Assembly: GCF_025685395.1 (NCBI RefSeq)
Contig: NZ_JAGSYA010000004.1
Location: 744,001-808,000, forward strand
Length of the DNA: 64,000 nucleotides
Reading direction: 5' to 3'
Source: Terriglobus tenax
Lineage (GTDB): Bacteria > Acidobacteriota > Terriglobia > Terriglobales > Acidobacteriaceae
The notes beneath the pieces were generated by a model. That model made no database searches. It had not been told where the DNA came from and saw only the letters and a program-made list of their open reading frames with translations. The first letter of the stretch is position 1; each line of letters starts with the position of its first letter. Below are positions 25,719 through 35,893 of the stretch, piece by piece. Made by a program: the position numbers and the translations under genes.

Positions 25719-26969
25719 CTAGAGCGAGTTCATGTTGTGCAGGAACTCGCTGTTGTTGCGCGTCTTGCCCAGCTTGTCCGTCAGAAGCTCCATCGCTTCC
25801 ACCGGGCTCAGCGGGTTCAGGACCTTGCGAAGGATCCAGATGCGCTGCAGGTCTTCCTTCGCGATGAGCAGCTCTTCCTTACGCGTACCCGAACGCTGGA
25901 TGTCGATCGCCGGGAAGACACGCTTGTCGACCAGCTTGCGCTCCAGGATGACTTCCGAGTTGCCGGTACCCTTGAACTCTTCGAAGATGACCTCGTCCAT
26001 ACGCGATCCGGTGTCGACCAGAGCGGTGGCGATGATCGTCAGGCTGCCGCCCTCTTCAATGTTGCGGGCCGCGCCGAAGAAGCGCTTGGGGCGCTGCAGG
26101 GCGTTCGAATCCACACCGCCTGAGAGCACCTTGCCCGAGGGAGGAACGATAGTGTTGTAGGCGCGCGCCAGACGGGTGATCGAGTCCAGCAGGATAACGA
26201 CATCACGCTTGTGCTCGACCAGGCGTTTGGCCTTCTCGATGACCATCTCGGCTACCTGAACGTGACGTGCCGCCGGCTCGTCGAAGGTGGAGGAGATGAC
26301 CTCGCCCTTCACCGAACGCTGCATGTCCGTCACTTCTTCCGGGCGCTCGTCGATCAGCAGAACGATCAGCACAACTTCCGGGTGGTTCGAGGTGATGGAG
26401 TTCGCAATCGACTGCAGCAGCATGGTCTTACCGGTACGCGGAGGAGCCACGATCAGGCCACGCTGGCCCTTGCCCATCGGCGTCAGCAGGTCCATCACGC
26501 GGCCGCTGATGTTGTCGCGCACCGTCTCCATCTTCAGGCGTTCCTGCGGATAGAGCGGCGTCAGGTTGTCGAACAGGATCTTCGAACGGGTCTCTTCCGG
26601 AGACTCGAAGTTGATGGCCTCAATCTTGACCAGGGCAAAGTACTTCTCGCCCTCATGCGGCGGGCGAACGTTGCCGCTGATGGTATCGCCGGTCTTGAGA
26701 TCGAACTTGCGGATCTGGGAAGGAGAAACGTAGATGTCATCCGGGCCGGGCAGGTAGTTGTAATCCGGCGAGCGGAGGAATCCATAACCATCGGGCAGAA
26801 TTTCAAGCACGCCTTCAGCGAAGATATGGCCTTCTTTTTCGCTCTGGGCCTGCAGAATTTTGAAGATCAGGTCCTGCTTGCGCAGGCCGCTGGTTCCAGG
26901 AATTTCTAGGCTGCGTGCAAGCTTGCCCAGTTCCTGGATGTTCATTTCTTTGAGTTCTGAAATTGTCAT
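25719..26969 (-). CDS. rho: Transcription termination factor Rho
   Basis: Hexameric RNA-dependent ATPase that ends transcription. The 416 residues have a short N-terminal helical domain ([19 protein letters not shown]), the RNA-binding cold-shock-like domain ([30 protein letters not shown]), Walker A in [19 protein letters not shown], then [18 protein letters not shown], the Q/R loop region ([20 protein letters not shown]) and the standard C-terminus. Length is typical of a Rho without inserts. Confidence 0.97.
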   Translation of the reverse strand: MTISELKEMNIQELGKLARSLEIPGTSGLRKQDLIFKILQAQSEKEGHIFAEGVLEILPDGYGFLRSPDYNYLPGPDDIYVSPSQIRKFDLKTGDTISGNVRPPHEGEKYFALVKIEAINFESPEETRSKILFDNLTPLYPQERLKMETVRDNISGRVMDLLTPMGKGQRGLIVAPPRTGKTMLLQSIANSITSNHPEVVLIVLLIDERPEEVTDMQRSVKGEVISSTFDEPAARHVQVAEMVIEKAKRLVEHKRDVVILLDSITRLARAYNTIVPPSGKVLSGGVDSNALQRPKRFFGAARNIEEGGSLTIIATALVDTGSRMDEVIFEEFKGTGNSEVILERKLVDKRVFPAIDIQRSGTRKEELLIAKEDLQRIWILRKVLNPLSPVEAMELLTDKLGKTRNNSEFLHNMNSL

Positions 26970-27125
26970 TGTTGCCTTTTTTTCTGAATTGGGGAATCTT
27001 GCTGCGGGCGGGAAAAGCTCACTGCGGAACTACGGACTGCGGTTTGCTGAAGGGGATGCTGCGGAAGAGGTCTTGCTAAGGCACTTATAACATCTGCCGG
27101 AGATGCGGCAAAGCCGCGGGCCTGT

Positions 27126-27347
27126 TTAGGCCGCGCGGCGATTCTGCACGCGATTGGAGCGAACCGGGCTGGCCAGTTCAGCGCCGACCGGCGACTCTAC
27201 GCGAAAACGGCCCAGGACGTCGTTCGTGGTGTCCTGCACACGGGTGTTGGGCTTGTGGAGCTTGCGCGTCGCCTTCGAGGCGAGCTGACAAAGCTCATAA
27301 CGGTTCTTGACGTGCGTAAGTGCTCCAAAAATAAGGTCTGAGCGCAT
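27126..27347 (-). CDS. rpoZ: RNA polymerase omega subunit
   Basis: A 73-residue protein beginning MRSDLIFGALTHVKNRYELC with QLASKATRKLHKPNT, the omega fold seen in acidobacterial RpoZ, which helps the beta' subunit fold and join the core. The ATG at 27347 is preceded by GAGAGGAA at good spacing. The Arg-rich C-terminus is not conserved in omega. rho follows 156 bp downstream on the same strand. Confidence 0.8.
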   Translation of the reverse strand: MRSDLIFGALTHVKNRYELCQLASKATRKLHKPNTRVQDTTNDVLGRFRVESPVGAELASPVRSNRVQNRRAA

Positions 27348-27842
27348 AAGCGATTCCTCTCTCTACCGACCGGGGTACAGTCCTCACCCGGCGCTGCTGT
27401 CGACCGCAGACTTCGTTAGCTGCAAATCGTGTTTCTGTTTCAATAGACGATGCGCCGGGACTTCAGGATGCACCTATCTTTTGTCCATTTCGGGCACGCA
27501 AACCTGCGCTCTCTGTCTACATCCACATAATTTGATTTGTGGAGCCGGCGTCCCTGACAGATCCCCAGTCGGGACCTCCAAATGGAACAGACGCCATCGG
27601 GGTCTAGTGCCCCTTCCAAATTGTTTGTCCGGGGTACCTGGCACTCACCCCAACATGCTGGCCGCCGCTACCGTCCAAACCGGCTATCAACCGCGACCTT
27701 CCAGAAGGTAACGCCTGAGCCGGGGCAAGGTCAATACTTTTTTCGGAATTTCCGGCCGTTCAAGTATCCCAAAAATGGGATCACATCGTTCCCCTTCGTA
27801 ATCAATCATTTACCGCAACGCTGCAACAGGATTGGTGCATTT
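27348..27842. other. 495-bp gap with two strong hairpins, upstream of rpoZ
   Basis: No convincing gene. The rpoZ promoter should lie near its right-hand start (27348 side). Two hairpins stand out. At 27541-27579 GGAG...GTCCC...GAC pairs with GTC.GGGAC.CTCC around a 9-nt loop. At 27599-27651 GGGGT-AGTGCC pairs with GGCACT-ACCCC around a 28-nt loop. A short ATCCCA/TGGGAT hairpin is at 27766-27781. A structured RNA is possible. Long ORFs crossing this gap on the plus strand are antisense to comM and are not genes. Confidence 0.45.
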
Positions 27843-29420
27843 TCAAGACCAATATTGGCGATCCAGCGTCCGATATTGAATCGCTTCTGCAATGTGGCGA
27901 ACATTAATCTGCGCTTCTCCGGCCAGGTCTGCAATGGTACGAGCTACCTTCAAAATCCGGTCATGCGCCCGGGCGCTGAGCCCCTGCTGCTGCATGGCGC
28001 GCTCCAGCAACCGTTCCGCATCGGAGGCCAGCTCGCAGTGCAGCCGGATCTGCTGCGTCGACATCTGCGCGTTGGCAAATACGCGCTGGCTGCGACGGGC
28101 GCCTTCAGGCGACAAGGCAAAGCGGTCATGCTGCCGCCGCCGGGCATCAAGAACCCTGGCACGTATCTCGCGCGAGCCCTCCGCCGCCGCGCCCGAGCGC
28201 AGCTCCTTATACTGCACGGCGGGCACCTCGATGTGGATGTCGATCCGGTCCAGCAGAGGTCCGGAGACCTTGGAAACATACCGCTGAATCATGGGCGGCG
28301 TACACATGCACTCGCGGCTTTTGTCATTGAAGTAGCCGCAGGGGCATGGGTTCATGGCGGCAATCAGCATGAACCGCGCCGGAAAGCTCAGACTCATGGA
28401 AGCGCGCGAGATGGTAACAACACCATCTTCCAAAGGTTGCCGCATCACCTCCAGAACGTTGCGGGGAAACTCCGGCAGCTCGTCCAGAAACAGCACCCCG
28501 TTGTGCGCCAGCGAGACCTCTCCCGGCCGCGGCACGGCTCCACCGCCGATCAGTCCGGCATCGCTGACCGTGTGGTGCGGCGACCGGAAGGGGCGGTGTG
28601 TCACCAGCCCGGTCTCAGCATTCAATACACCGGCCACCGAATGGATCTTGGTCGTCTCCAGCGCTTCTTCAAAGCTCAGCGGTGCAAGGATCGACGGAAA
28701 GCGCTTGGCCAGCATGGTCTTGCCGCTTCCCGGCGGACCGATCATAAGCACGTTGTGTCCGCCGGCAGCGGCAACCTCCAGGGCGCGCTTGGCCGTGTGC
28801 TGCCCACGCACATCGGAGAAGTCCGGGAGAGATTCCTGGATCTCCTCCAGAAGCGTGCTTTTATCCAGTTGAATCGGAGTAAGACTTTCCTGCCCCGTTG
28901 CAAGAGCGTTGATCAGTTCCCGTGCCTCCAGAAGACTGCGCACGGGATACACCTTCACGCCATCGACGACGGCAGCCTCGCGCGCGTTCACCGCGGGGAC
29001 CACCATCCGCTTGATGCCCTTCTGACGCGCAGCGACAGCGACGGGCAACATGCCCTGCACCGCGCGCACGGTGCCATCCAGTCCAAGTTCTCCCAGGAAG
29101 AGAAACTCTGTAAGGTCCGTGGCCTGCAACGCGCCGTACGCGCCAAGAATGCCGAGAGCGATCGGAAGATCGAAGCCCGAGCCCTCCTTACGGATATCGG
29201 CCGGAGCCAGGTTGATGGTGATGCGGACCGGCGGCATGTCAAAGCCGGAGTTGCGAATGGCGCTGCGCACGCGATCACGGCTCTCTTTCACGGCGGCGTC
29301 CGGAAGACCGACGGTCGAGAAGCTTTCCTGCTGCTGCTGCACTGTGGAAAAGTCGACTTCAACATCAATCAGGTGCGCGTCGATGCCGTAAACAGCTGCA
29401 CTGCGGGTCTTAAAGAGCAT
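27843..29420 (-). CDS. comM: YifB/ComM family Mg-chelatase-like AAA ATPase
   Basis: Of 525 residues the N-terminus ([20 protein letters not shown]) is a Lon-protease-like fold, followed by an AAA core with Walker [21 protein letters not shown], Walker [12 protein letters not shown], and a Zn-ribbon-like insert ([15 protein letters not shown]). ComM is a branch-migration helicase needed for efficient integration of DNA taken up by transformation. The ATG at 29420 matches family starts; the frame extends 92 non-conserved codons upstream. Confidence 0.92.
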   Translation of the reverse strand: MLFKTRSAAVYGIDAHLIDVEVDFSTVQQQQESFSTVGLPDAAVKESRDRVRSAIRNSGFDMPPVRITINLAPADIRKEGSGFDLPIALGILGAYGALQATDLTEFLFLGELGLDGTVRAVQGMLPVAVAARQKGIKRMVVPAVNAREAAVVDGVKVYPVRSLLEARELINALATGQESLTPIQLDKSTLLEEIQESLPDFSDVRGQHTAKRALEVAAAGGHNVLMIGPPGSGKTMLAKRFPSILAPLSFEEALETTKIHSVAGVLNAETGLVTHRPFRSPHHTVSDAGLIGGGAVPRPGEVSLAHNGVLFLDELPEFPRNVLEVMRQPLEDGVVTISRASMSLSFPARFMLIAAMNPCPCGYFNDKSRECMCTPPMIQRYVSKVSGPLLDRIDIHIEVPAVQYKELRSGAAAEGSREIRARVLDARRRQHDRFALSPEGARRSQRVFANAQMSTQQIRLHCELASDAERLLERAMQQQGLSARAHDRILKVARTIADLAGEAQINVRHIAEAIQYRTLDRQYWS

Positions 29421-29530
29421 GTTGGCCTGGTGTTTCCAGTGAGGCAGTAAATTGTTCCGACTATAGCATCCAATCTTGCAGAAGAGCGTTGCAGGAATCT
29501 CATGCTGCAAACGCCGGAAAGCACAACACC

Positions 29531-30475
29531 ATGAAGGCCTACACGACCCCACTTCGCCGTTCCCTGCATATGCTTGCGTGGGCCGGCGGGTTGATTGCCC
29601 TCTTCCTCTGCCTGAATGCCGTTGCCCCCGCGGAACCGCTGAACCGTGCGGAGGAGGCAGCAGCAGCCATGGACGCTCCCAAGGCAAGCTCCACACAAAT
29701 CAACAGCGATGCCTGGAACATCCTGGAGAAGGATGCCTCCGACAAAAAGACGGAGACCTTGATCATGGTTGTCTCCGCGCTGGGTGACCTTGGAGCTGAG
29801 CCCAAGGCACAGAACATGCTGATGGAAGCCGTCGGCAGCTCCGACATCGACGTGCGCATGGCAGCGATTGCCTCCATGGGCCAGACCAGGAATCAGATGT
29901 TTGTCCCCACGCTGCGCAAGCTGCTGGATGACGAGAAGCCGCAGATCGCTTTCGCGGCGGCCAGCACACTGTGGACCATGGGCGACCACTCCGGCAAAGA
30001 CGTGCTGTTTGCCGTGGTGGACGGAGAGCGCAAGGGCGATGCCGGAATGCTGGGCGGCGCCATGCATCAGGCCAGCAGAGACATGCACTCTCCCACCGAG
30101 ATTGCAAAGATGACTGCTCCCTTCTTCCTCGGGCCGTTCGGCATCGGTTTTGCCGCTTACAACTACATGCACCGGCCCGGCGGCGACAGCCCGCGCGTCA
30201 TCGCCACCGAACTGATTGCGCAGGACAAGTCAGACGATGTCCGCAAGGTGCTGGTGGATGCGCTCACGGACAAGGACGCTGAAGTGCGCCAGACGGCGGC
30301 CCGCATGCTGGGCGACTTTCATGATGACAACATAGCGCAAAGCCTCGTCCCCCTGTTTGTCGACAGCAAGCCGGCGGTCCGCATTACCGCGGCAGCAACA
30401 GCCATTCGTTTGACCTCGACGCGCACCTCTCCCCCCGTTGCTCCAAAGCATAAGAGCAAAAGAACAAAGCCCTAG
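29531..30475 (+). CDS. Exported HEAT-repeat protein
   Basis: The 314-residue protein has a signal or anchor segment ([20 protein letters not shown], then AEPLNRAEE) and HEAT/PBS-lyase-type repeats: [71 protein letters not shown]. The C-terminus is basic. HEAT repeats serve as binding scaffolds; the partner is unknown. The ATG at 29531 is placed just before the hydrophobic segment; a start at 29489 would add 14 residues. Confidence 0.75.
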   Translation: MKAYTTPLRRSLHMLAWAGGLIALFLCLNAVAPAEPLNRAEEAAAAMDAPKASSTQINSDAWNILEKDASDKKTETLIMVVSALGDLGAEPKAQNMLMEAVGSSDIDVRMAAIASMGQTRNQMFVPTLRKLLDDEKPQIAFAAASTLWTMGDHSGKDVLFAVVDGERKGDAGMLGGAMHQASRDMHSPTEIAKMTAPFFLGPFGIGFAAYNYMHRPGGDSPRVIATELIAQDKSDDVRKVLVDALTDKDAEVRQTAARMLGDFHDDNIAQSLVPLFVDSKPAVRITAAATAIRLTSTRTSPPVAPKHKSKRTKP

Positions 30476-30498
30476 AACGGGCGGCTCCATGTAGTCTG

Positions 30499-30524
30499 AA
30501 AGGCAGAGCCGGCGGCTCTGCCTT
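30499..30524 (+). terminator. Terminator after the HEAT-repeat gene
   Basis: AAAGGCAGAGCC / GGCTCTGCCTTT, a 12-bp stem with a 2-nt centre, followed by CTGCTTTG. It ends 32 nt before the likely start of the serine dehydratase gene. Confidence 0.75.
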
Positions 30525-30556
30525 TCTGCTTTGTGACAGCCGGCCATGGAACGGCC

Positions 30557-31942
30557 TTGAATACATCTCTCTTTGAACTCTTCAAAATCGGCATCGGACC
30601 TTCTTCCTCTCATACGGTTGGCCCGATGCGTGCCGCTTTGAACTTCACACTCCATCTGCGGCAGTCTGGCGTGCTGCAGAGGACATCCCAGGTTCGCGCG
30701 GAGCTGTTCGGGTCACTTGCCCTGACCGGACATGGCCACGCGACCGACAAAGCCGTGGTGCTTGGCCTCTCCGGCGAAGCTCCGGACCAGGTCACGCCCC
30801 AGACGATCGACCGCATTCTTGCCTCGTGGCACACAGACGGAAACATCCTGCTAGCGGGTGAACAAACGCTCGCACTGCGCGAAGGCGTCGAGCTTCTCTT
30901 CCGCCGCGACCAGATGTATCCCGATCCGGAGACACCATCGCATCCCAACGGCATGCGCTTCACTGCACTCGATGCCGAAGGCAATCCGCTGCACATGGAG
31001 ACGCTGTTCTCCATCGGCGGAGGCTTCGTGGTGAATGCCGACGAATTCGGCAAGCAAAGCTCCGTTGCACCACGCAATGTTCCGTATCCGTTCCACTCCG
31101 CTGCAGAGCTGTTGGAGATCACGAAGAAGCACAGCCTCACCATCGCGCAGGCAGTCATGGCGAATGAGATTGCCCTGGCCGGCGACGAAGCCACGGTGCG
31201 CGAACGAATCCTCGCCATCTGGAAGGTGATGCAGGAGTGCACCGAAAAGGGCATGGCCACGGAAGGCATTCTTCCGGGAGGGCTGAATGTACGCCGCCGC
31301 GCTCCTCGCCTGGCAACGCGTTTACGCACGCAGGGCAGCGCTGACCCGCTGGCTCCGCTGGACTGGGTAACGATCTACGCCATGGCGGTGAACGAAGAGA
31401 ATGCCGCCGGTGGACGCGTCGTCACGGCACCAACCAATGGCGCGGCCGGCATCATTCCTGCTGTCGCGCACTATTACCTGAACTTCATTCCGGGCGCGGA
31501 CGTAGAAGGCATCCTTCGCTACTTCCTGACGTCGGCTGCGATTGGCGTGTTGTACAAGGAGAACGCATCCATCTCCGGCGCCGAGGTTGGATGCCAGGGC
31601 GAAGTCGGCGTAGCGTGCAGCATGGCTGCCGGTGGACTTGTCGCCGCTCTGCATGGAAGCAACGATGAAGTGGAGCACGCCGCCGAGATCGGCATGGAGC
31701 ATAACCTTGGCATGACCTGCGATCCCATCGGCGGCCTCGTGCAGATTCCATGCATTGAACGCAACGCAATGGGAGCCGTGAAAGCAGTGAACGCATCACG
31801 CATGGCGATGCATGAAACAGAAGGACATAAAGTCACGCTCGATCAGGTCATCAAGACGATGTATCAGACCGGACTTGATATGCAATCGCGCTACAAAGAG
31901 ACCTCGCTCGCGGGTCTCGCGTTGAATGTCATCGAGTGCTGA
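30557..31942 (+). CDS. sdaA: L-serine dehydratase, single-chain Fe-S type
   Basis: Deaminates L-serine to pyruvate and ammonia using a 4Fe-4S cluster. Family motifs are complete: [20 protein letters not shown] at the N-terminus, [37 protein letters not shown] and [20 protein letters not shown], with the cluster cysteines in the last two. The start is unsure: a TTG at 30557 gives the usual short N-terminus (three residues before LFELFK) with a weak GGA upstream; a GTG at 30533 would add eight residues. Confidence 0.93.
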   Translation: MNTSLFELFKIGIGPSSSHTVGPMRAALNFTLHLRQSGVLQRTSQVRAELFGSLALTGHGHATDKAVVLGLSGEAPDQVTPQTIDRILASWHTDGNILLAGEQTLALREGVELLFRRDQMYPDPETPSHPNGMRFTALDAEGNPLHMETLFSIGGGFVVNADEFGKQSSVAPRNVPYPFHSAAELLEITKKHSLTIAQAVMANEIALAGDEATVRERILAIWKVMQECTEKGMATEGILPGGLNVRRRAPRLATRLRTQGSADPLAPLDWVTIYAMAVNEENAAGGRVVTAPTNGAAGIIPAVAHYYLNFIPGADVEGILRYFLTSAAIGVLYKENASISGAEVGCQGEVGVACSMAAGGLVAALHGSNDEVEHAAEIGMEHNLGMTCDPIGGLVQIPCIERNAMGAVKAVNASRMAMHETEGHKVTLDQVIKTMYQTGLDMQSRYKETSLAGLALNVIEC

Positions 31943-31998
31943 CGCTTGTGCGTGTTCTCAAATTCTCATCGCGCATGACAACTTTCTTCACTTTTCTC

Positions 31999-32027
31999 TT
32001 GACACTCTTTTTTCAGAACTCTATACA
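31999..32027 (+). promoter_or_regulatory. Strong sigma-70-type promoter for rsmE
   Basis: TTGACA (31999-32004) and TATACA (32022-32027) are 17 bp apart, close to the vegetative consensus. Transcription should start near 32034, giving a leader of about 165 nt before the rsmE ATG. Confidence 0.8.
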
Positions 32028-32034
32028 TTCCCTA

Positions 32035-32178
32035 GTTGCAACTCAGCGTTGCTGTTTGCAACAGGGAGAATAGAGGGGCGACGAGCTCGGCAAGGCAAAG
32101 AACGAACGCCGGACGTCAGCTTCCAACTAAAGGCAACAAACAAGGCAACACATACGGGGAGCGCGACAGCGCTCCCCG
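32035..32178 (+). promoter_or_regulatory. Long rsmE leader with two hairpins
   Basis: A GTTGCAA / TTGCAAC stem (32035-32041, 32056-32062) sits at the predicted 5' end of the transcript. A perfect 10-bp stem CGGGGAGCGC / GCGCTCCCCG with a GACA loop is at 32155-32178, 20 nt before the ATG. No AUG occurs between. It resembles a regulatory leader, but I recognise no known riboswitch. Confidence 0.45.
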
Positions 32179-32198
32179 CAGTGTTTAAGCTGAAAGAG

Positions 32199-32909
32199 AT
32201 GACACGCCGCCGCTGGATTGCCGACACATGGAATGACGAACGCACCTCTGCTTCCCTGCTGGGTGAGCAGGCACAACACCTTGCACGCGTGCTGCGCGCT
32301 GAAGTGGGACAGACCTTCGATGTCGTTGCCGGAGGCTTTCTGCACCGCGCCACCGTGGCCAGCGTGAACGAGAACGAAGTGCAGTTTGATCTGCACGAAG
32401 AACAGGAGATTGATCACGCACTGCCAGTACACCTGCTGATGGCGGTCTTCAAATTTGACCGCATGGAATGGGCGATTGAGAAAGCAACGGAGCTTGGTGT
32501 GGAGCGCATTACTCCCGTGCTGGCTCGCCGCACCGAAAAACATCTGACGCAGGCTGCGGCAAAGCGTGTGGAGCGCTGGCGCCGCATTGCACTCGAAGCC
32601 AGCAAACAATCGCGCCGTGTTGCCGTTCCGGAGATCGTCGATCCCATGCCCCTGAAGGCGGCTCTTGCCGGGGAAACTTCGACTGCAAAAATTCTTCTCT
32701 CGGAGACCGAGCAGGAGACAACGATTGCCTCCATCATCCGCAAAGAGGAACCAACCGCGCTGGCCATCGGCCCCGAAGGCGGATGGACCCCGGAAGAGAT
32801 GGCGCTGTTCACGCAGAACAGTTGGACACCGGTGACCATCGGCCCGCGCATCCTTCGCGCGGAGACCGCCGCCATTGCCGCGCTGGCCATTGCCGGTGCG
32901 CTACTGTAG
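32199..32909 (+). CDS. rsmE: 16S rRNA (uracil-1498-N3)-methyltransferase RsmE
   Basis: SPOUT-class methyltransferase acting on U1498 of 16S rRNA. The 236 residues begin MTRRRWIADTWNDERTSASL, have a PUA-like N-terminal domain, then the core AVFKFDRMEWAIEKATELGV, EASKQSRRVAVPEI, the knot motif LAIGPEGGWTPEEMALF and LGPRILR-like TIGPRILRAETAAIAALAI. An in-frame GTG at 32181 is an alternative start; the ATG at 32199 follows GAAAGAG. Confidence 0.94.
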   Translation: MTRRRWIADTWNDERTSASLLGEQAQHLARVLRAEVGQTFDVVAGGFLHRATVASVNENEVQFDLHEEQEIDHALPVHLLMAVFKFDRMEWAIEKATELGVERITPVLARRTEKHLTQAAAKRVERWRRIALEASKQSRRVAVPEIVDPMPLKAALAGETSTAKILLSETEQETTIASIIRKEEPTALAIGPEGGWTPEEMALFTQNSWTPVTIGPRILRAETAAIAALAIAGALL

Positions 32910-32932
32910 CCAACGATGATCGGCAGAAATAA

Positions 32933-32958
32933 AAAGGCGCGGAGTCATCCGCGCCTTT
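32933..32958. terminator. Bidirectional terminator between rsmE and dnaJ
   Basis: AAAGGCGCGGA / TCCGCGCCTTT, 11-bp stem with a 4-nt loop, A-rich on the left and T-rich on the right. Serves both convergent genes. Confidence 0.85.
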
Positions 32959-32987
32959 CCTTGTTGCTTGCAGCCTGAACCTTATGC

Positions 32988-34139
32988 CTAGCTGAAGATG
33001 TCCTTCACCTTGCCGAAGATGCCGCCGCGTTCATGCGGTGCATTGTCGACGGCCATCGTCTCGCTCAACTGCTCCAGCAACTCGCGCTGCTGCTTGGTCA
33101 GCTTGGTCGGCGTCTGCACGCGGACCTCCACCAGAAGATCGCCCTTGCCGCTGGAGTTCAGGTGCGGAACGCCCTTGCCCTTCAGCTTGATCACCTTGCC
33201 GCTCTGCGTGCCTTCTGGAATCTTGATGGTGGACGGACCTTCGAGCGTAGGCACCTCAAGCTCCGCTCCAAGCGATGCCTGCGGGAACGAGACCGGCATG
33301 GAGCAGTGCAGGTCGTCACCGTCACGCTCAAAGAAGGCGTGCGCCTTGACCGTCAGCACCACGTAGAGATCGCCCGAGGGGCCGCCGAAGCGCCCTGCCT
33401 CACCTTCGCCGCCATAGCGAATGCGGGTGCCGTCTTCAACACCGGCCGGCACCTTCACCAGGATGGTGTGATCGCGCTGCAGACGGCTTTCGCCCCTGCA
33501 TGTGGGGCATGGGTCTACGATCAGCGTGCCCGTGCCCTGGCACGAGGTGCAGGCGCGCGCAATGGAGAAGAAGCCCTGCTGCATGCGAACCTGTCCACGG
33601 CCGCCGCAGTGCGGGCAGGTGATGGGCTGCTTGCCCTTGGCAGCGCCGCTGCCGTGACAGTCCTCGCAAAGATCCATGCGGCGGATCTTGATCTCTTGCT
33701 CCTTGCCGAAGACAGCCTCTTCGAACTCGAGCTTCAGGTCGTAGCGAAGGTCGCGTCCACGCTGCTCGCGCGTCGCGCGGCCACCGCCGCGCCCGCCGCC
33801 AAACATCTCGCCGAACAGGTCACCGAAGATGTCGCCCAGGTCTTGCGCGTCGCCACCGAAGGGACTGCCGCCGTTGAATCCGCCGGGACCGCCCGCTCCG
33901 CCAACGCCAGCATGGCCAAAACGGTCATACGCGGCGCGCTTGTTTGCATCGCTCAGCACCTGGTAGGCCTCGCTGCATGCCTTGAAGCGCTCTTCCGCCT
34001 CGGCATTACCAGGGTTGCGGTCAGGGTGATACTTCAGCGCCATCTTGCGATAGGCTGCCTTCAGCTCCGTATCGGAGACTGTCCGCTCAACTTCCAGGAC
34101 TTCGTAGTAATCAATCTTCACGTTTGCCGTCGCACTCAT
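32988..34139 (-). CDS. dnaJ: Chaperone DnaJ
   Basis: Hsp70 co-chaperone. The 383 residues have an N-terminal J domain with the HPD motif (MALKYHPDRNPGN), a Gly/Phe-rich stretch, and the zinc domain with four CxxCxG units (CEDCHGSG, CPHCGGRG, CTSCQGTG, CPTCRGES), then substrate-binding beta domains. Third gene of hrcA-grpE-dnaJ; dnaK is not in the window. Confidence 0.96.
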   Translation of the reverse strand: MSATANVKIDYYEVLEVERTVSDTELKAAYRKMALKYHPDRNPGNAEAEERFKACSEAYQVLSDANKRAAYDRFGHAGVGGAGGPGGFNGGSPFGGDAQDLGDIFGDLFGEMFGGGRGGGRATREQRGRDLRYDLKLEFEEAVFGKEQEIKIRRMDLCEDCHGSGAAKGKQPITCPHCGGRGQVRMQQGFFSIARACTSCQGTGTLIVDPCPTCRGESRLQRDHTILVKVPAGVEDGTRIRYGGEGEAGRFGGPSGDLYVVLTVKAHAFFERDGDDLHCSMPVSFPQASLGAELEVPTLEGPSTIKIPEGTQSGKVIKLKGKGVPHLNSSGKGDLLVEVRVQTPTKLTKQQRELLEQLSETMAVDNAPHERGGIFGKVKDIFS

Positions 34140-34166
34140 GGGTATTGCTTCCTGCTGACTGATGCC

Positions 34167-34709
34167 TTAGTCGTTCACCTGCGCGTGGTTGATGGCGATC
34201 TTCACCATGGCCGGACGCAGCAGTTTGTCCTTGATGCGGTATCCGCGCCGCACTTCCTCTAATACCTGATGATCCGGATGCTCAGAGGTTTCAACCGAAC
34301 CCAGGGCCTCATGCACATGCGGATCGAACTGTGCGCCTACAGTCTCCACCGCGGTCACGCCCAGGGTCTTCAGAGCCTCTTCCATCTGCTTCAGAATCAG
34401 TTCCACGCCGGTGCGCAGCTGCTCGGCGCTTCCCTGCGACTTCAGCGCGAGCTGGAAGTTGTCCAGCACGGGCAGAAACTGCTCCACCGCATTGGCCACG
34501 GCATAATCGCGGAAGTCCACACGCTCCTTGGCCTCGCGCTTGCGGAAGTTGTCAAACTCCGCCTGCAGGCGCGCCAGACGGTCCACCAAACCATCGCGCT
34601 CAGCCTTCAGCGTCTCCACTTCACTTGGCGCAGCAACTTCCACGGCTGCCGCAGTCTCTTCCACCGGAGCGGCTCCAGCCTGCTCCTGTACCTCAGTTTC
34701 GTTGTTCAT
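34167..34709 (-). CDS. grpE: Nucleotide exchange factor GrpE
   Basis: Releases ADP from DnaK. The 180-residue protein has an acidic Ala/Glu-rich N-terminus, the long coiled coil (VETLKAERDGLVDRLARLQA), the hinge FRKREAKERVDFRDYA and the C-terminal beta domain (GAQFDPHVHEALGSVE, EEVRRGYRIKDKLLRPAMV). Start ATG at 34709 has AGGA upstream; a frame opening 12 codons earlier overlaps the hrcA stop. Confidence 0.96.
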   Translation of the reverse strand: MNNETEVQEQAGAAPVEETAAAVEVAAPSEVETLKAERDGLVDRLARLQAEFDNFRKREAKERVDFRDYAVANAVEQFLPVLDNFQLALKSQGSAEQLRTGVELILKQMEEALKTLGVTAVETVGAQFDPHVHEALGSVETSEHPDHQVLEEVRRGYRIKDKLLRPAMVKIAINHAQVND

Positions 34710-34744
34710 ATTCCTGAAAATCCTTCTCCATCTATTTTCTCGCA

Positions 34745-35824
34745 TCAGGGCCGCTCTGTGGGATTGCCGGCATGCAGCATGCGGTCAAACAGCTGTGCTA
34801 CGTAACTGACCGCTCCCATCGTCTGCTCGTACTGCATGCGCTGCGGCCCAATCACCGCCAGGGCGCCGCGGGTCTCGCCACCGATGGTCGCGGGCGCGGC
34901 CACCAGCACCAGCCCTTCCATGCCGGGAGCATACTCTTCCAGATCGAAAACGACGCGGACGCTCTTCTGCTGCGCGTCAATGTAGGCGTTCAGCAGGTCC
35001 ACCAGGTGCTGCTTGGCCTCCAGGGCCTGCATCATCGCCCGCAGACGGTCACGGTCCGCGTGGCTGCCCACCAGGTTGGCCACGCCGTCTACGTAGACGG
35101 TCTGCACCACGGTCTCGCCTGCCGGAAGCGCCTGCTTCCAAAGTTCTTTGACGCGCGACAGCAGTTGCTGGTACTCGCTGCGCTCGGTCTCAATGCGGTG
35201 TCCAAGCTCCTCGCGAATCGCGTCGAGCGTCCAGCCGCGGAAATTTTCATTCAGATAGCTGGCCGCCGCTTCCAGCTCCGCCACGGCCAGGTCACTGCCC
35301 ACCGTCAACATGCGGTCGCGCACGACACCGGGGCGCGTCACCACCACGGCCATAATGCGGCCGCCGCCCAGGCGCGAGAAGTAGATATGCTCCAACTGGT
35401 CACTGATACGCGCGCTGGCCAGCGCAACACCCACACCGCTCGACAGGGCAGCAAGCACACTGCTGGTGCGTTCCAGGAACCCCTGTGTGCTGCCAATTCC
35501 CTGCAACTGCTGGTCAATCACAACGCGCGACTGCTCAGTAAGCGCAGGGTTGCCGCCACGCAGACGCTCCACATACACACGGAAACCGGAAGCGGTAGGA
35601 ATGCGTCCCGCGGAGGTATGCGGCTGCTCCAGCAGACCCGCCTCGGAGAGGTCAACCATCAGGTTGCGAATGGTGGCTGAGCTAAGGCCCACAATCTCAC
35701 CGCCCGCGCTGCGCACAACCGCCTGCGACGAAACCGGCTCGCCGGAGGAGACATACTCTTCCACAATCGCCGTCAACACGGCCAGCTTTCGCGGAGAGAG
35801 GTTCGCTGTCAGCCCTTGCCCCAT
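34745..35824 (-). CDS. hrcA: Heat-inducible transcription repressor HrcA
   Basis: Repressor of heat-shock genes through the CIRCE operator. The 359 residues begin with a winged helix (LSPRKLAVLTAIVEEYVSSG, GLSSATIRNLMVDLSEAGLL) and have the family motif HTSAGRIPTASGFRVYVERL, then a GAF-like domain. First gene of hrcA-grpE-dnaJ. I see no CIRCE inverted repeat (TTAGCACTC-N9-GAGTGCTAA) upstream, so it may control groES/groEL elsewhere rather than itself. Confidence 0.95.
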   Translation of the reverse strand: MGQGLTANLSPRKLAVLTAIVEEYVSSGEPVSSQAVVRSAGGEIVGLSSATIRNLMVDLSEAGLLEQPHTSAGRIPTASGFRVYVERLRGGNPALTEQSRVVIDQQLQGIGSTQGFLERTSSVLAALSSGVGVALASARISDQLEHIYFSRLGGGRIMAVVVTRPGVVRDRMLTVGSDLAVAELEAAASYLNENFRGWTLDAIREELGHRIETERSEYQQLLSRVKELWKQALPAGETVVQTVYVDGVANLVGSHADRDRLRAMMQALEAKQHLVDLLNAYIDAQQKSVRVVFDLEEYAPGMEGLVLVAAPATIGGETRGALAVIGPQRMQYEQTMGAVSYVAQLFDRMLHAGNPTERP

Positions 35825-35893
35825 ATCTTCTATTGTGAACTACCCCGTCAAGCCGTGCAGGCCAGCCAGACGTATCGGCAAGCTCTTCCATCA

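Noticed and set aside
27582-29450. A 622-residue plus-strand frame covering the rpoZ-comM gap and comM.
   Set aside because: It is antisense to comM, whose motifs are complete.
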